Part shown: positions 54,870 through 64,000 of the stretch, in pieces
Numbering within the stretch: position 1 is the first letter of the stretch
Layout: each line of letters begins with the position of its first letter
NCBI GenBank assembly: GCA_036346225.1
Contig: JARFIW010001108.1
Span: forward strand, 4,424,501-4,488,500
Reading direction: 5' to 3'
Length of the DNA: 64,000 nucleotides
From: Platerodrilus igneus
Lineage: Eukaryota; Arthropoda; Insecta; Coleoptera; Lycidae
Translations under genes and position numbers: made by a program
The notes under the pieces: generated by a model
What the model was told of the DNA's origin: nothing
Database searches by the model: none
Seen by the model: only the letters and a program-made list of their open reading frames with translations

Positions 54870-57681
54870 ATAATATAATCTACAATACTCTTAAACTGAT
54901 ACATTTGAATATACAATGTATATCCAATAAAATTCATTTACTAGATGTGTTTGTCAATCAACAAAAACCATTATTCTTATGCATCACAGAATCTTGGATA
55001 TATGAAGATGCAGTACCATCTATCAATATATATGGATATAAAATTGCAGCGGTCTATTGCAGAACTATTAAAAGACATGGTGGTGTGGTAATCTTTGCAC
55101 AATCTAAAATAGAAACAAAAGTAGTCGATTTATCTGAGTACTGTACCGAACAGGACTTTGAGTGTTGTGCAATTAAATGTAACTTCAACTGTGTGAGGGT
55201 GTGTATTGTAACAATATACCAAGTGGGGATGGTAATTTTAAAACTTTATAAAGCAGTTTGATCAAGTGCTAACTATAGTGTCACAATTATCTGAAATTTT
55301 AATAATATGTGGTGACTTGAACATAAACTTTTTAAAAGATTCTTTAAATAAAAGAGAGTTGGAAGATATATTTCTGAGCTACGGTCTAAATAACTATGTT
55401 AATACTCCAACCAGAGGTAAGAATGGGATTGATTATATGCTAACAAATGCTAACGATTGCAGTATAATTGTGACTGATCCAGGCTATTCGGATCATTCTG
55501 CTCAAATATGCTCAATTCAAGTGGCTAAAATAAAATACGGTTCACAAAAGACTATCCGACTGCGAAGACACTTTACAGATAAACACATTAACAATTTTAT
55601 ACAGCTAATAACCAAAATGAGGTGGTATGACGTTTATGGTGCAACAGACATAAACGATGCCTTTAATAAATTTTGGGCCACCTTCTATTGGTGCGTAGAA
55701 GTAGTAAGTCCCAAAAAATGTTGCAACTCAAATTACAGAAGATCTAATAAGGAATGGCTAAATCAGAGTATTATTCAGCAAGCAGAACCTCTAAGAACAC
55801 TATCAGATGGTAAAGGTCTCTAATGATGGCAGATCAATAGCAGAATACAAAGCACAAAAAACAACACAGTCAAAATATTTGCAATGCAAAAAAATACTTT
55901 CAAGAAAAAATATTAGCATCCTTAAACAGTACTAAACAGATGTGGCAAATAGTTCATCAAATCACTGGAAAAATGAACAATAAAATTGCAGTAACTCGAA
56001 TAAAATACAATGAAAAGGTCTTAAATAATGAATATGACATCTCAAATGCGTTCTGTGAATACTTTATGTTGCTAATAATATCGTAAGCAATAGTCTGCAA
56101 GACACTAGTTGTAGTAACTGTATAGCGCCGAAAATAATACTGAACAGTATGTATTTCACAGATGTAACCGAGCAAGAATTATTAGATACAATAGTTAATT
56201 TGAATAATAAAAATTCAGCAGGTGTGGACGAAATTCCAAAATCATTTATAAAGAAGACAATAAAGCATTTTTCTGCTATATTAACATTTCTACTAAATTA
56301 CTCTATGAAAACTGGGCGGTATCCTGATGCATTGAAAACCGGTTTAATAGTGCCAGTTCCTAAAAAAGGTGATCTAGAATGCGTTGAAAATTATAGACCA
56401 GTCTGCATACTCTCAGTTTTCTATCATTTTGAAAAATTAATTGCAAAAGAATAATGAATTTTCTAATGAAGTATAATCAGTTGGCGGATGAGCAGCATGG
56501 TTTTCGACCAGGTCGTTCTTCAGAAACAGCTGCATGTGAATTTCTAAATTATGTACTCAAACAACAAGATGAAGGCAAGTATGTTATAGGTCTTTTCTTT
56601 GATCTCACACGTGCATTTGATTGTGTTAATCCTAACCTCATGGAACCTAAATTATTTAATGTTGGCATTAGAGGTAAAATATGTGACTGGCTAATATCAT
56701 TCATGCAGCAACGAAAATAAAACCAAAATCAACAATGCCACATCAATAGAACATGTGTGCGAATTAGGTGTACCGCAGGGATCTGTTCTGGGGCCCCTGC
56801 TTTTCAGTGTGTTTATCAATGACCTTCCGAAATACATAACCAAAGCTAAAGTAATACTTTATGCAGATGACACCACAATGGTGGTTGAAGCTAAATCGCC
56901 AGAAGAGCTTCAGGCCAAAGTAAACATTGTGATAGAACAATTTTGGCAGTGGTGTGCAAGAAATAGATTAGTTATTAATATAACTAAAACAAAATGTGTT
57001 TACTTTTATAAAATAAGACACCTAGGCACCATCGATATTAGGCTGAATAAATCAAAGGTTGAAATATGTGAAAAAGTATTATTCTTGGGAAGTTACATAG
57101 ATGCTAAATTGAACTGGCAAGCAGACATAGATAATCGATGCAAAAAGATTAACAAATCATATTATATGTTAAAAACTATGAAGCAATACTTAAGTGAACC
57201 CCAAGCTTTAAACGTATATTACGCATTGGTATATACGCATCTAAGCTATAATATTATTCTCTGTGGGCAAGCCACTGAAATGAAAAGATTACTAGTATCA
57301 CAAAAACGAATTATTAGGCTGCTATTTAACCTAAATGCCAGAGCTAGCTGTAAATTAGTTTTTAAAGAAAAAAAAATCTTGACAGTTATTGGGATATACA
57401 TATATAAAATATCGTTATATGTAAGACAAAATATTAAAAATTTTCGTACTCTCTCATCTATACATGAACATGAAACACGCCAAGGACACCTTCTTTATCA
57501 AGAACAATTTCACAATGTTTATTATGCAAAATCGCTGATACAAGCTGGCATTAAAATATACAATGCTATTCCAAATTATATAAAAGAAGCAATCAATATT
57601 AAAACATATAAGCATTTACTAAAAGAATTTCTATATGATAAGTCGTTCTATAGCATTAAGGAATACTTTAATATACAATAG
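54870..57681 (+). pseudogene. LINE ORF2: APE endonuclease and reverse transcriptase
   Basis: Endonuclease: LIHLNIQCISNKIHLLDVFV, LCITESWIYEDAVPSINIYG, LIICGDLNINFLKDSL and DPGYSDHSAQICSIQ (GD.N and SDH catalytic motifs). Reverse transcriptase: NKNSAGVDEIPKSFIKKTIK, LIVPVPKKGDLECVENYRPV, HGFRPGRSSETAACEFLNYV, FFDLTRAFDCVNPNLM, GVPQGSVLGPLLFSVFINDL and VILYADDTTMVVEA (YADD). The C-terminal thumb region is open to the end at 57681 (YFNIQ). Interruptions: a shift near 55255, a gap region 55823-56148, a stop at 56454 and a shift near 56720. It belongs to the same LINE as ORF1. Confidence 0.85.
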
Positions 57682-57867
57682 AATATAAATAAGAGTGTAA
57701 TGACTTATCACATCCTGTATATAGGCAAAGTGCTGAATAAATTCTTATCTTATCTTATCTTATCTTGACGATCCAACACGTAACAACAAGAGACACGCGA
57801 CAGAGATCGGAGGATAGGATAGAGAAAGTGGAGGTCCACGATGAACCCACGGTACAAAAAAAAACGT

Positions 57868-58495
57868 CGATTTATTAGTGTTAGGAAAATCAGATTTAGG
57901 GACACAGCATAGTATTAGTTTAGTAGATAAGTTGTTAGATAATAAGTTTGAAAGAAGGCGGGAGTTACCATTTATTCATATTAGTTTAGGGGATTCTGTT
58001 TACACGGCATTGATAGATACGGGGTCGCAGTTATCGCTGGTGAGAGAGGAAATAGTTTTGAAACATGCAGAATTATTCAAAGGGAAAATTTGTAGGGTTA
58101 AGAGTATTAATTTATGGTCTGCGATTAAGAGGAAGTTAACTACGATAGACAAAGTTGTACGAGTATCGATTGTATTAGGAAGTACCAGACTAGGTGAAGT
58201 AGAGTTTTGGATAGCAAGAGGATTATATTTAGATTTTATTGTAGGGATAGATGTAATTGAGGAATTTGGACTGGTTATAGATGGTAAAGCACGAATGGTA
58301 AAGGTATTAAATTTAGAGAAGAAATGGGTGGTGCCTAAGGATAATCGGGATACTAGGGATGAGATAAATACAGATAGTATAGGATCAGGAAAGACTAAGA
58401 ATAGAATTTATGATGGAATTGATGAGTTACGGTTATGTAATATATTTGAGAAGGTATTTGATGAGGAACAGATAGGATTAATAGGGTGGATATGA
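57868..58495 (+). pseudogene. gypsy pol: aspartic protease
   Basis: The frame from about 57868 reads VDLLVLGKSDLGTQHSISLV, then FIHISLGDSVYTALIDTG, where DTG is the catalytic motif, followed by SQLSLVREEI and LDFIVGIDVIEEFGLVIDGK. This is a retropepsin of the gypsy type, which cuts Gag-Pol. The frame is open to 58495 and passes into the RT region in another frame. Gag and protease were adjacent before the LINE inserted. Confidence 0.85.
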
Positions 58496-59870
58496 AGGAA
58501 ATGTTATATGAGTTGTTTAATAGACATTCAGGAGTTTTTAGTAATGAGCCTAGGTTTGCGAAGGAGTATACGCATAAGTTAGAGGTCACAGACGAGGGAA
58601 GTTTTCGTACTAGGGTATATCCAATGCCGTTTGCATTAAGGGGTCGAGTGAAAAATGAGATTAAAAGATGTTAAAAGAGGAATTATTGAATCAGCGAGAA
58701 CACCCTATATCAATCCGGTAGTGGTTGTGCCTAAATCTGATAATTTAGAATTAAGAATATGTTTAGATGCTAGAAGATTGAATGCGATTACTAAACCACA
58801 ATTTGAACAACCAAAATCACTAGATAATTTGTTATACAAGGTAAGCGAGATGAAAATTTTTAGCAAACTGGACTTAAAGAATTCTTTTGGCTAATTCCTT
58901 TGCATGAGGAAAGTCGGAAGTATACTGGATTTAGCATTGAAGGGGAGATTTATCAGTACAGAGTTGTTCCATTTGGTCTTTCAACGTCATCTGCTGCATT
59001 AGTTCGAGCCATGCAGAAGTTATTAGATGAGTACGAAGACTTCTGCACGCACTATGTCGATGATATTTTGATTTTTCTAAGAACGAGTTAGAACATTTAG
59101 AACATTTAAGAAAAGTGATCCGAAGGTTAGACGAGGGAGGTTTGAGGTTGAATTCGTAGAAGTGTGAGTTTTTTAAGGACCAGGTAAAGTATTTGGGGTT
59201 TGTCGTTGGCAGCGAAGGAATTATAATTTGTGAAAAACGCTTGGACGAGTTGAAGAATTTGAAACAGCCAAGAAATTTGAAAGGTTTAAGAGGATTTTAG
59301 GTGTATTAAATTATTATCGTCGATTCATACCAAAATATTCGAGTTGTGCATTCCATTGTTGGAGTTGTTAAAAAGAACGAAAGGTGGAAATGGAACGAGC
59401 AAAGGAGCAGGCATTTCGGGAGTTGAAGGCGGTATTTTATAGGAACTGTCATTAAAATATCCCAATTTTACGAATCCATTTATTTTAAGGACAGACGCTT
59501 GAGTTTTGCAATAGGGGCTGAGTTGGTGCAGGTTCAGGAAGGAGAGAAGTTCCAATTTGTTTTCTTTTGAGGGCTCTGAAAGACTGCGAGACTAGGTATT
59601 CGACAGCGGAAAAGAGATGCTGGCAATCGATATGCTGTGAAGAAGTTAAGATTTTATTTATTGGGTAATAAATTTCTGGTTGAATCGGATAACACAGTGG
59701 TCACGTTTCTGAAGAAGAAAGAGTTTTGAACAGTCGATTGTATAGATGGGCGTTAGTATTGCAGGAATATGATTTTGAGATTAGACATAAACCTGGTAAA
59801 GAAAATGTTACGGCTGATTTCTTTAGTAGGAAGGATGAAGGGTTGCTAACGGATAGTAGGAATGGATTTT
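58486..59870 (+). pseudogene. gypsy pol: reverse transcriptase and RNase H
   Basis: RT: MLYELFNRHSGVFSNEPRF, YTHKLEVTDEGSFRTRVYPM, then GIIESARTPYINPVVVVPKS, LRICLDARRLNAITKP, FSKLDLKNSFG, FSIEGEIYQYRVVPFGLSTS and FCTHYVDDILIF, with the YVDD active site. RNase H (about 59440-59830): fragments KDCETRYSTAEK, YLLGNKFLVESDNTVVTFL and LVLQEYDFEIRHKPGKENVT with ADFFSR. At least eight single-base frameshifts and stops break it; several lie in runs of one base. Confidence 0.85.
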
Positions 59871-59949
59871 GATTGCAGTGCAAGTGTTTGAAGATCTGGG
59901 AAGATGGTCGAATGCCGTTTTTCTTCGGATGCAAGCACACGAAGAAATA

Positions 59950-61097
59950 AGGGTGATCAGAGAAAATTATTCAGAGAGAATTTAGAACAAGACAGAGGTT
60001 TTTATATGGGCGAGGAGTTTTGGTGAAAAGGTTATGGGATGATGAATTATTAGTGTTAACGACACAGGTAGCCGTTGAGCTGATCCAGGAAATTCATACT
60101 ACGTTTGGTCATATAGGGATTCGTAAGACGTTCTTGATATTTAGGAAGCTTTCTATGCACGAAACGATAGAAAATTGGTGAAAAATTGCATAAATCTGTG
60201 TGAGACGTGTTTGTTAGGAAAGGATAAGAATGTGGTGTTGCAGAATCAAGTTAGATGTATAAGAGCGGAAGGTCCATTAGATATTGTGGCAATGGATTAC
60301 TTGAGTAATTTGATACCGAGTAGGAACGGATATCAGCATATTTTAGTTGTAGTTGATATTTTTACAAAGTTTGTGCAGCTTTATCCAGCGAGGAGATGTA
60401 ATTCTAGGCATGTATTGAGTTCTGTAAGAAAGTTTGTAGAACGAATAGGTAAGATGAATAGGGTATTGTTGGACAATGCAACGTATTTTCGTAATCGAAG
60501 GGTTGAAAGTAAATTAAGGAAGGATGGAATAAAGATGACATTCTGTAGTATCAGACATCCTCAAGGAAATCCGTGTGAAAGATATATTCGAGAAGTAATA
60601 AAGTTTTGAGGTTAATAACGCAGGAACAACATGATCGGTGGGTAAGGTATTTACCGCAAATAGAAGAATATATTAATTTTGTACCAAGTTCAGTGACAGG
60701 AATGTGTCCTGTGACATTGATGAAGAAGGTGATTCCAGCAAGACCGTGGAGAGCTGAACAAAAGTGGAGGATATAACGGAGTTGTTGCATAAAGCCAAAC
60801 AACAAGTCGAAACGATACAAAGAAGGGAGTTGGAGAAACGTAACAAGAAAATCAAGAAGCAAGTGGTTTTTCAGTTGGGGATCTTGTTATTGTTAAAAGA
60901 TTGAGAATGTCAAATTGGGAAAGAAATATTTGTGCCAAGTTGTTATTTCCATACGAATGTCCTTATCGAGTGAGAAGAATTTTTGCAGAAGGAATACTTA
61001 CGAATTGGAGAATGACAGGGGTGAATGTCGGGGACGTTTTCATATAGAAAATTTGTATCCATATTTCCATGTGGAAAGTAAAGTATCGCAAGAATAA
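59950..61097 (+). pseudogene. gypsy pol: integrase
   Basis: A zinc-binding HHCC-like start (EIHTTFGHIGIRKT, CETCLLGKDKN) precedes the core: GPLDIVAMDYLSNLIPSRNG with the first Asp, HILVVVDIFTKFVQLYPA, MNRVLLDNATYF with the second Asp, and HPQGNPCERYIREV with the Glu. After a stop at 60609 come YLPQIEEYINFVPSSVTGM and a C-terminal tail (ELENDRGECRGRFHIENLYP) ending at 61097. The D,D-35,E spacing is kept. The enzyme inserts the cDNA copy into the genome. Frameshifts follow the core. Confidence 0.85.
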
Positions 61098-61294
61098 AAT
61101 TAACACTGTAAATAATACTAACGAGCTTAAAACTATACAGAATATACAGAAACTAACACTTAATCCTCATACATAAAGAAAAAAAACTATAGTGATTTTA
61201 ACTAAAATTTAAAATTTCTCAACCATTAAAAGAATTACTTATATCCAGGAAGCAAATTTTCATTTTTATTTAAAATCAGTGGGGCCTTATATAC

Positions 61295-62415
61295 TGTCAA
61301 GAAGGGGTGGGCTTATAAAATGTTTAAATAGGGCTTGAAACGACTTTGCTAGAATGGGGTTATATTTGGTTTTGTTTGAGTATTTTCTTTCAGGTATTTT
61401 TGGTTTATAAATTAACAACAACTATTCCACGTTTATAAATTTATAAAGCTTTTGAAACTGCATTGCATTCAACAACATATACCGCCATAGACCAGGCTAA
61501 GCTAGTTATAAGTTTGCATTGTATACGTATTTTAATCGTTATGGTTGCACGATATGAAATTTAATTTGGAGTTAGCGTTTTCAGAACCATTTGAATGTAA
61601 AACAAATATCAAAATTGCTTGGTATACTGCACGCTTTTAAAATTTTAAGGAGTTAAGTGATACTCCGTAAAATTTGTAAATCAATTTCAGTTTGAATATG
61701 TTTTAACAATTAAAGATTGGTTATGTAATGACAGGACGTTTACCGAATAAGACATAAATGTCTGTTGCGTACAATTTAAAAGCTGAACCATCAAAGTTTG
61801 TTAGCTATTTTCAATATTGTAAAAGTTCAATATACATAAATCACTGGATTACAAACCATCTAGAAAATGAATGTATCTAGAGAAACAACTGTATTATTAA
61901 TCAATTATTAATAATTATAAATTACATAGTGTGCGTAGAGATAGTTGTCATGGCAACGGAAACAAAAGAAGACGGTTTTATTTATAAGGGACTTCAAATT
62001 GATATTACTGAAAAATAGACGTGTTTTGTACTGTTATGAGTTTTATTACATTTAAAAGTTACGAGAAAGTTTTGAAAGTCAAGTTGTACCTGGAGATAGC
62101 AAATAGTAGCAGTTTTACGGCGAATAAAAGTTAATTAAAAGAGGAGTGCTGGTCTGTACCGTTATTGTTTGAAGACGAAAGCATAGTGGAATTGGAGTTA
62201 TCTGAGTATTTGTATAACATAAAATTTGTAGAAATATTAGTAGTTTTATAGTCTGGAGATTACCAGTTGCTCGAGTTACTTATTATTTACAGGAGGTGCC
62301 TGCAGTTGGTCACTTGGCTTCAGGACGGCTGGAAGGCGGCGCTTGTATCTTAATATCTACGCAGTGCTTTAATCAAATTTATAAAAGTGGAACTAGTGTT
62401 TGGGAATACTTTTGG
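61295..62415 (+). repeat. 3' LTR of the gypsy element, end replaced or truncated
   Basis: Begins TGTCAAGAAGGGGTGG right after GGGGCCTTATATAC and matches LTR1/LTR2 up to GGGAATACTTTTGG (62401-62414). It lacks the 20 bases GGATTCCAGGTATTAGTATT present in the other two. Beyond 62415 similarity falls sharply (only weak matches over about 40 bases), so the last 180 bases of the LTR are absent or very different. Confidence 0.8.
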
Positions 62416-64000
62416 CTTTTAAAATTATTTTGAAAACTCCTTGGATATTTGTTTGGGTGTCTAGTTGAGAGGTGTTTGCTTAGGACGGACCCACCCTAGG
62501 TAGATTCCGCCACGTGTTTGACGGCCCTGTAAAATATTTAAGTGCAGCTGCCGTGTTAAATATTTAAAGATAAATTGTGTGGCATAACTCAACAAGGCTC
62601 TAAAATAAGACAAGGAGTGACAGATAGATATATTACGCCTATCACTAATAAGGTAGGATCACAGTAATATAACAATATATATATACTTGTTTGAGAAAAT
62701 AGTTGGTGTAATTAATTAAATTATTTAAGCTACGATCTGACATGTATTGGTTTGTTAAAGCTGGTTTAATTGCAAGTATATTCTCCACCATTTATTTTTA
62801 TTGCCATTATCTCGAAACATATCTGTTTTGAAGCATTTCATTGGACTTTCTAATTAGTACAGTCTTTACTAAGTAACTTACGCATTTAGTCATTCAGAAT
62901 TTATGTGGTTATAAAAATAAATTTTTAAATTAACTAATTGTGGACGTTTGGTTTAGATTTGTTTAAATTTCCTCTCAAATGGATATAGTGATAAGTTATT
63001 AGTTTATATCACATAAGAACTGCATGACTCGTTAATACGACTTTCCAATTAAGTTGACATTGAATAATCCTTGGATATGAATTAAGATAGCTGGTAATAA
63101 CGTCAGCGTTAGCGATTGTTGTTGATTGTGTTCATGTACTTTAAAATTCTTGTTTTTAATGAACTATTTTATTTGTTCAGATTTAGGTCAGTATTTTTAA
63201 ATTTTTGAAATAACTTTCCTTGCGTTACTAATTTTCCATAATTTCATCGAACAAACATTGGGTGATATAAGCCGTTACTTTGCTGGGGTTTGAAAGGTTA
63301 TCTACTATGGTGTTGACCTTTTTATTTTGCGTTTATATTATTTTGATGAACAAAGTTCATTATTATTTTATATTTGTAACACATTAATTACATTTAAATG
63401 ATATATTTTGTTTTTGGATTACAGGAGTTATGTCTTATTTCCTGTATTAATATTTATGCAGTTGTCAATTTATAAAGTATCGCTAACATACATCAACCTA
63501 ACTTTCAATTACGTGGCATTTTTGTCAATCATATCTGACATTGTTAAGTATTTTGACTTATGTCATATATAGACAGGAAACAACATTCAAATTCACAGCT
63601 AAAGCTAACTATTAAATAATTGCAGAGAGCAAGTTGATTATTAGCGTGTCAACATACAAAGTCGAAGTTTGAATTCTGTCTGTCTTTCAACTACTAGCTT
63701 GATTTGAAATTATTATTTAGACTTTGCATAAAAGTCTAAATTATAATTTTATGCTATTAACGAATATTGTAGTATTAATAATCAACTTGTCTTATGAAAT
63801 TAGTTTATATTTGTATTTAATAGTTGGTTTTACCTGTGAATTATAATGTTGCTTTTTGCCTATATCTTACATTGTGAAAAACTTAACACTGTCAGATGTA
63901 ATTGATAAAGATGCTTAATGTATTTGAAAATAAAGTTGATGTATGGTAGCATACATGATTTAGACTTGTCTATACAGGGTGTCCCAAATTGAGTAGGATA
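62416..64000. other. AT-rich flank, no supported gene
   Basis: A GC-richer patch at 62480-62530 (CTTAGGACGGACCCACCCTA) stands out. The window ends in TACAGGGTGTCCCAAATTGA, a sequence type often found at the ends of insect transposons, so another element may begin there. No SLC25A38 exon was found. Confidence 0.35.

Larger units (their letters stand above)
53744..57775 (+). mobile_element. CR1/Jockey-superfamily LINE inserted between gag and protease
   Basis: Starts at a (TA)n tract (53742-53801) directly before ORF1 and ends in a short pentanucleotide tail (TCTTA units, 57745-57766). It has two ORFs: a zinc-finger/coiled-coil ORF1 and an endonuclease-RT ORF2. A simple-repeat 3' tail and the APE endonuclease suit the CR1/L2/Daphne-like groups; I cannot name the clade exactly. 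It is near full length and fairly young, since ORF1 is almost intact. No target duplication is evident. Confidence 0.85.
50512..62415 (+). mobile_element. Ty3/gypsy LTR retrotransposon with nested LINE
   Basis: Order: 5' LTR (50512-51832), primer site (51835-51854), gag (52164-53737), a LINE insertion (53744-57770), protease, RT, RNase H and integrase (57868-61097), 3' LTR (61295-62415, truncated). Without the LINE the element would be about 7.9 kb. The PR-RT-RH-IN order is that of Ty3/gypsy. No envelope-like ORF is seen between integrase and the 3' LTR. Every ORF is interrupted, often by a single base in a homopolymer. Confidence 0.9.

Noticed and set aside
61098..61294. Envelope gene of the gypsy element
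   Set aside because: Fewer than 200 bases lie between the integrase end and the 3' LTR, with no open frame.

Overview
This window looks like repeat-dominated, AT-rich intergenic and intronic DNA from a large insect genome. A beetle is my inference, not something the sequence proves. The evidence is the arthropod-style transposon mix (pogo/Tigger, PIF/Harbinger, Merlin, piggyBac, Ginger2, Crypton, Penelope-like, Ty3/gypsy, several LINE clades and a tRNA-derived SINE), short GT-AG introns, and one clearly recognisable host gene. That gene is the 5' end of the mitochondrial glycine carrier SLC25A38 (38.5-38.8 kb, + strand). The rest of it was not found, so much of the right half may be one long intron. 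No bacterial genes, CRISPR array, rRNA or free-standing tRNA gene was seen.

Layout, 0-20 kb. A decayed Myb/SANT-like gene (1.6-2.3 kb, +) and a decayed HARBI1-like transposase (4.9-3.9 kb, -) are the usual two genes of a PIF/Harbinger transposon. Between them lie two tandem tRNA-derived SINEs and a Merlin (ISXO2-type) transposase relic. Next is a three-level nest. A pogo/Tigger transposase pseudogene (- strand, 12.46 to 5.5 kb) is split by a Penelope-like element (6989-12083) flanked by 12-bp direct repeats. The Penelope element's left inverted arm is in turn split by a Crypton (about 7.32-8.97 kb) with a tyrosine recombinase gene. After this an intronless USP2-type ubiquitin protease retrocopy (17.4 to 12.8 kb, -) is split by a complete but mutated Ginger2/KRBA2-like transposon (13329-16035) with long terminal inverted repeats and a TATA target duplication.

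Layout, 19-42 kb. This part holds relics of gypsy, LINE, piggyBac, RTE-type LINE (with a third SINE inserted) and Jockey elements, two copies of an LTR-like repeat (29.9 and 33.0 kb), minisatellites and foldbacks. A short open frame with a signal-like start lies at 36.2 kb (-). The SLC25A38 exons follow, and then about 3.3 kb with nothing recognisable.

Layout, 42.7-64 kb. A 4.56-kb block occurs twice (42772-47335 and 47991-52547). Each copy carries a Penelope-related piece, a foldback, a gypsy LTR and the start of gag. The second copy runs on into a nearly complete Ty3/gypsy element (50512-62415: LTR, primer site, gag, protease, RT, RNase H, integrase, 3' LTR). A CR1/Jockey-superfamily LINE (53.74-57.77 kb) interrupts it between gag and protease. 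The two blocks differ mostly by one-base changes in homopolymer length, so uncorrected long-read errors or a haplotype duplication in the assembly are real possibilities. They could also account for some of the single-base frameshifts in the pol genes.
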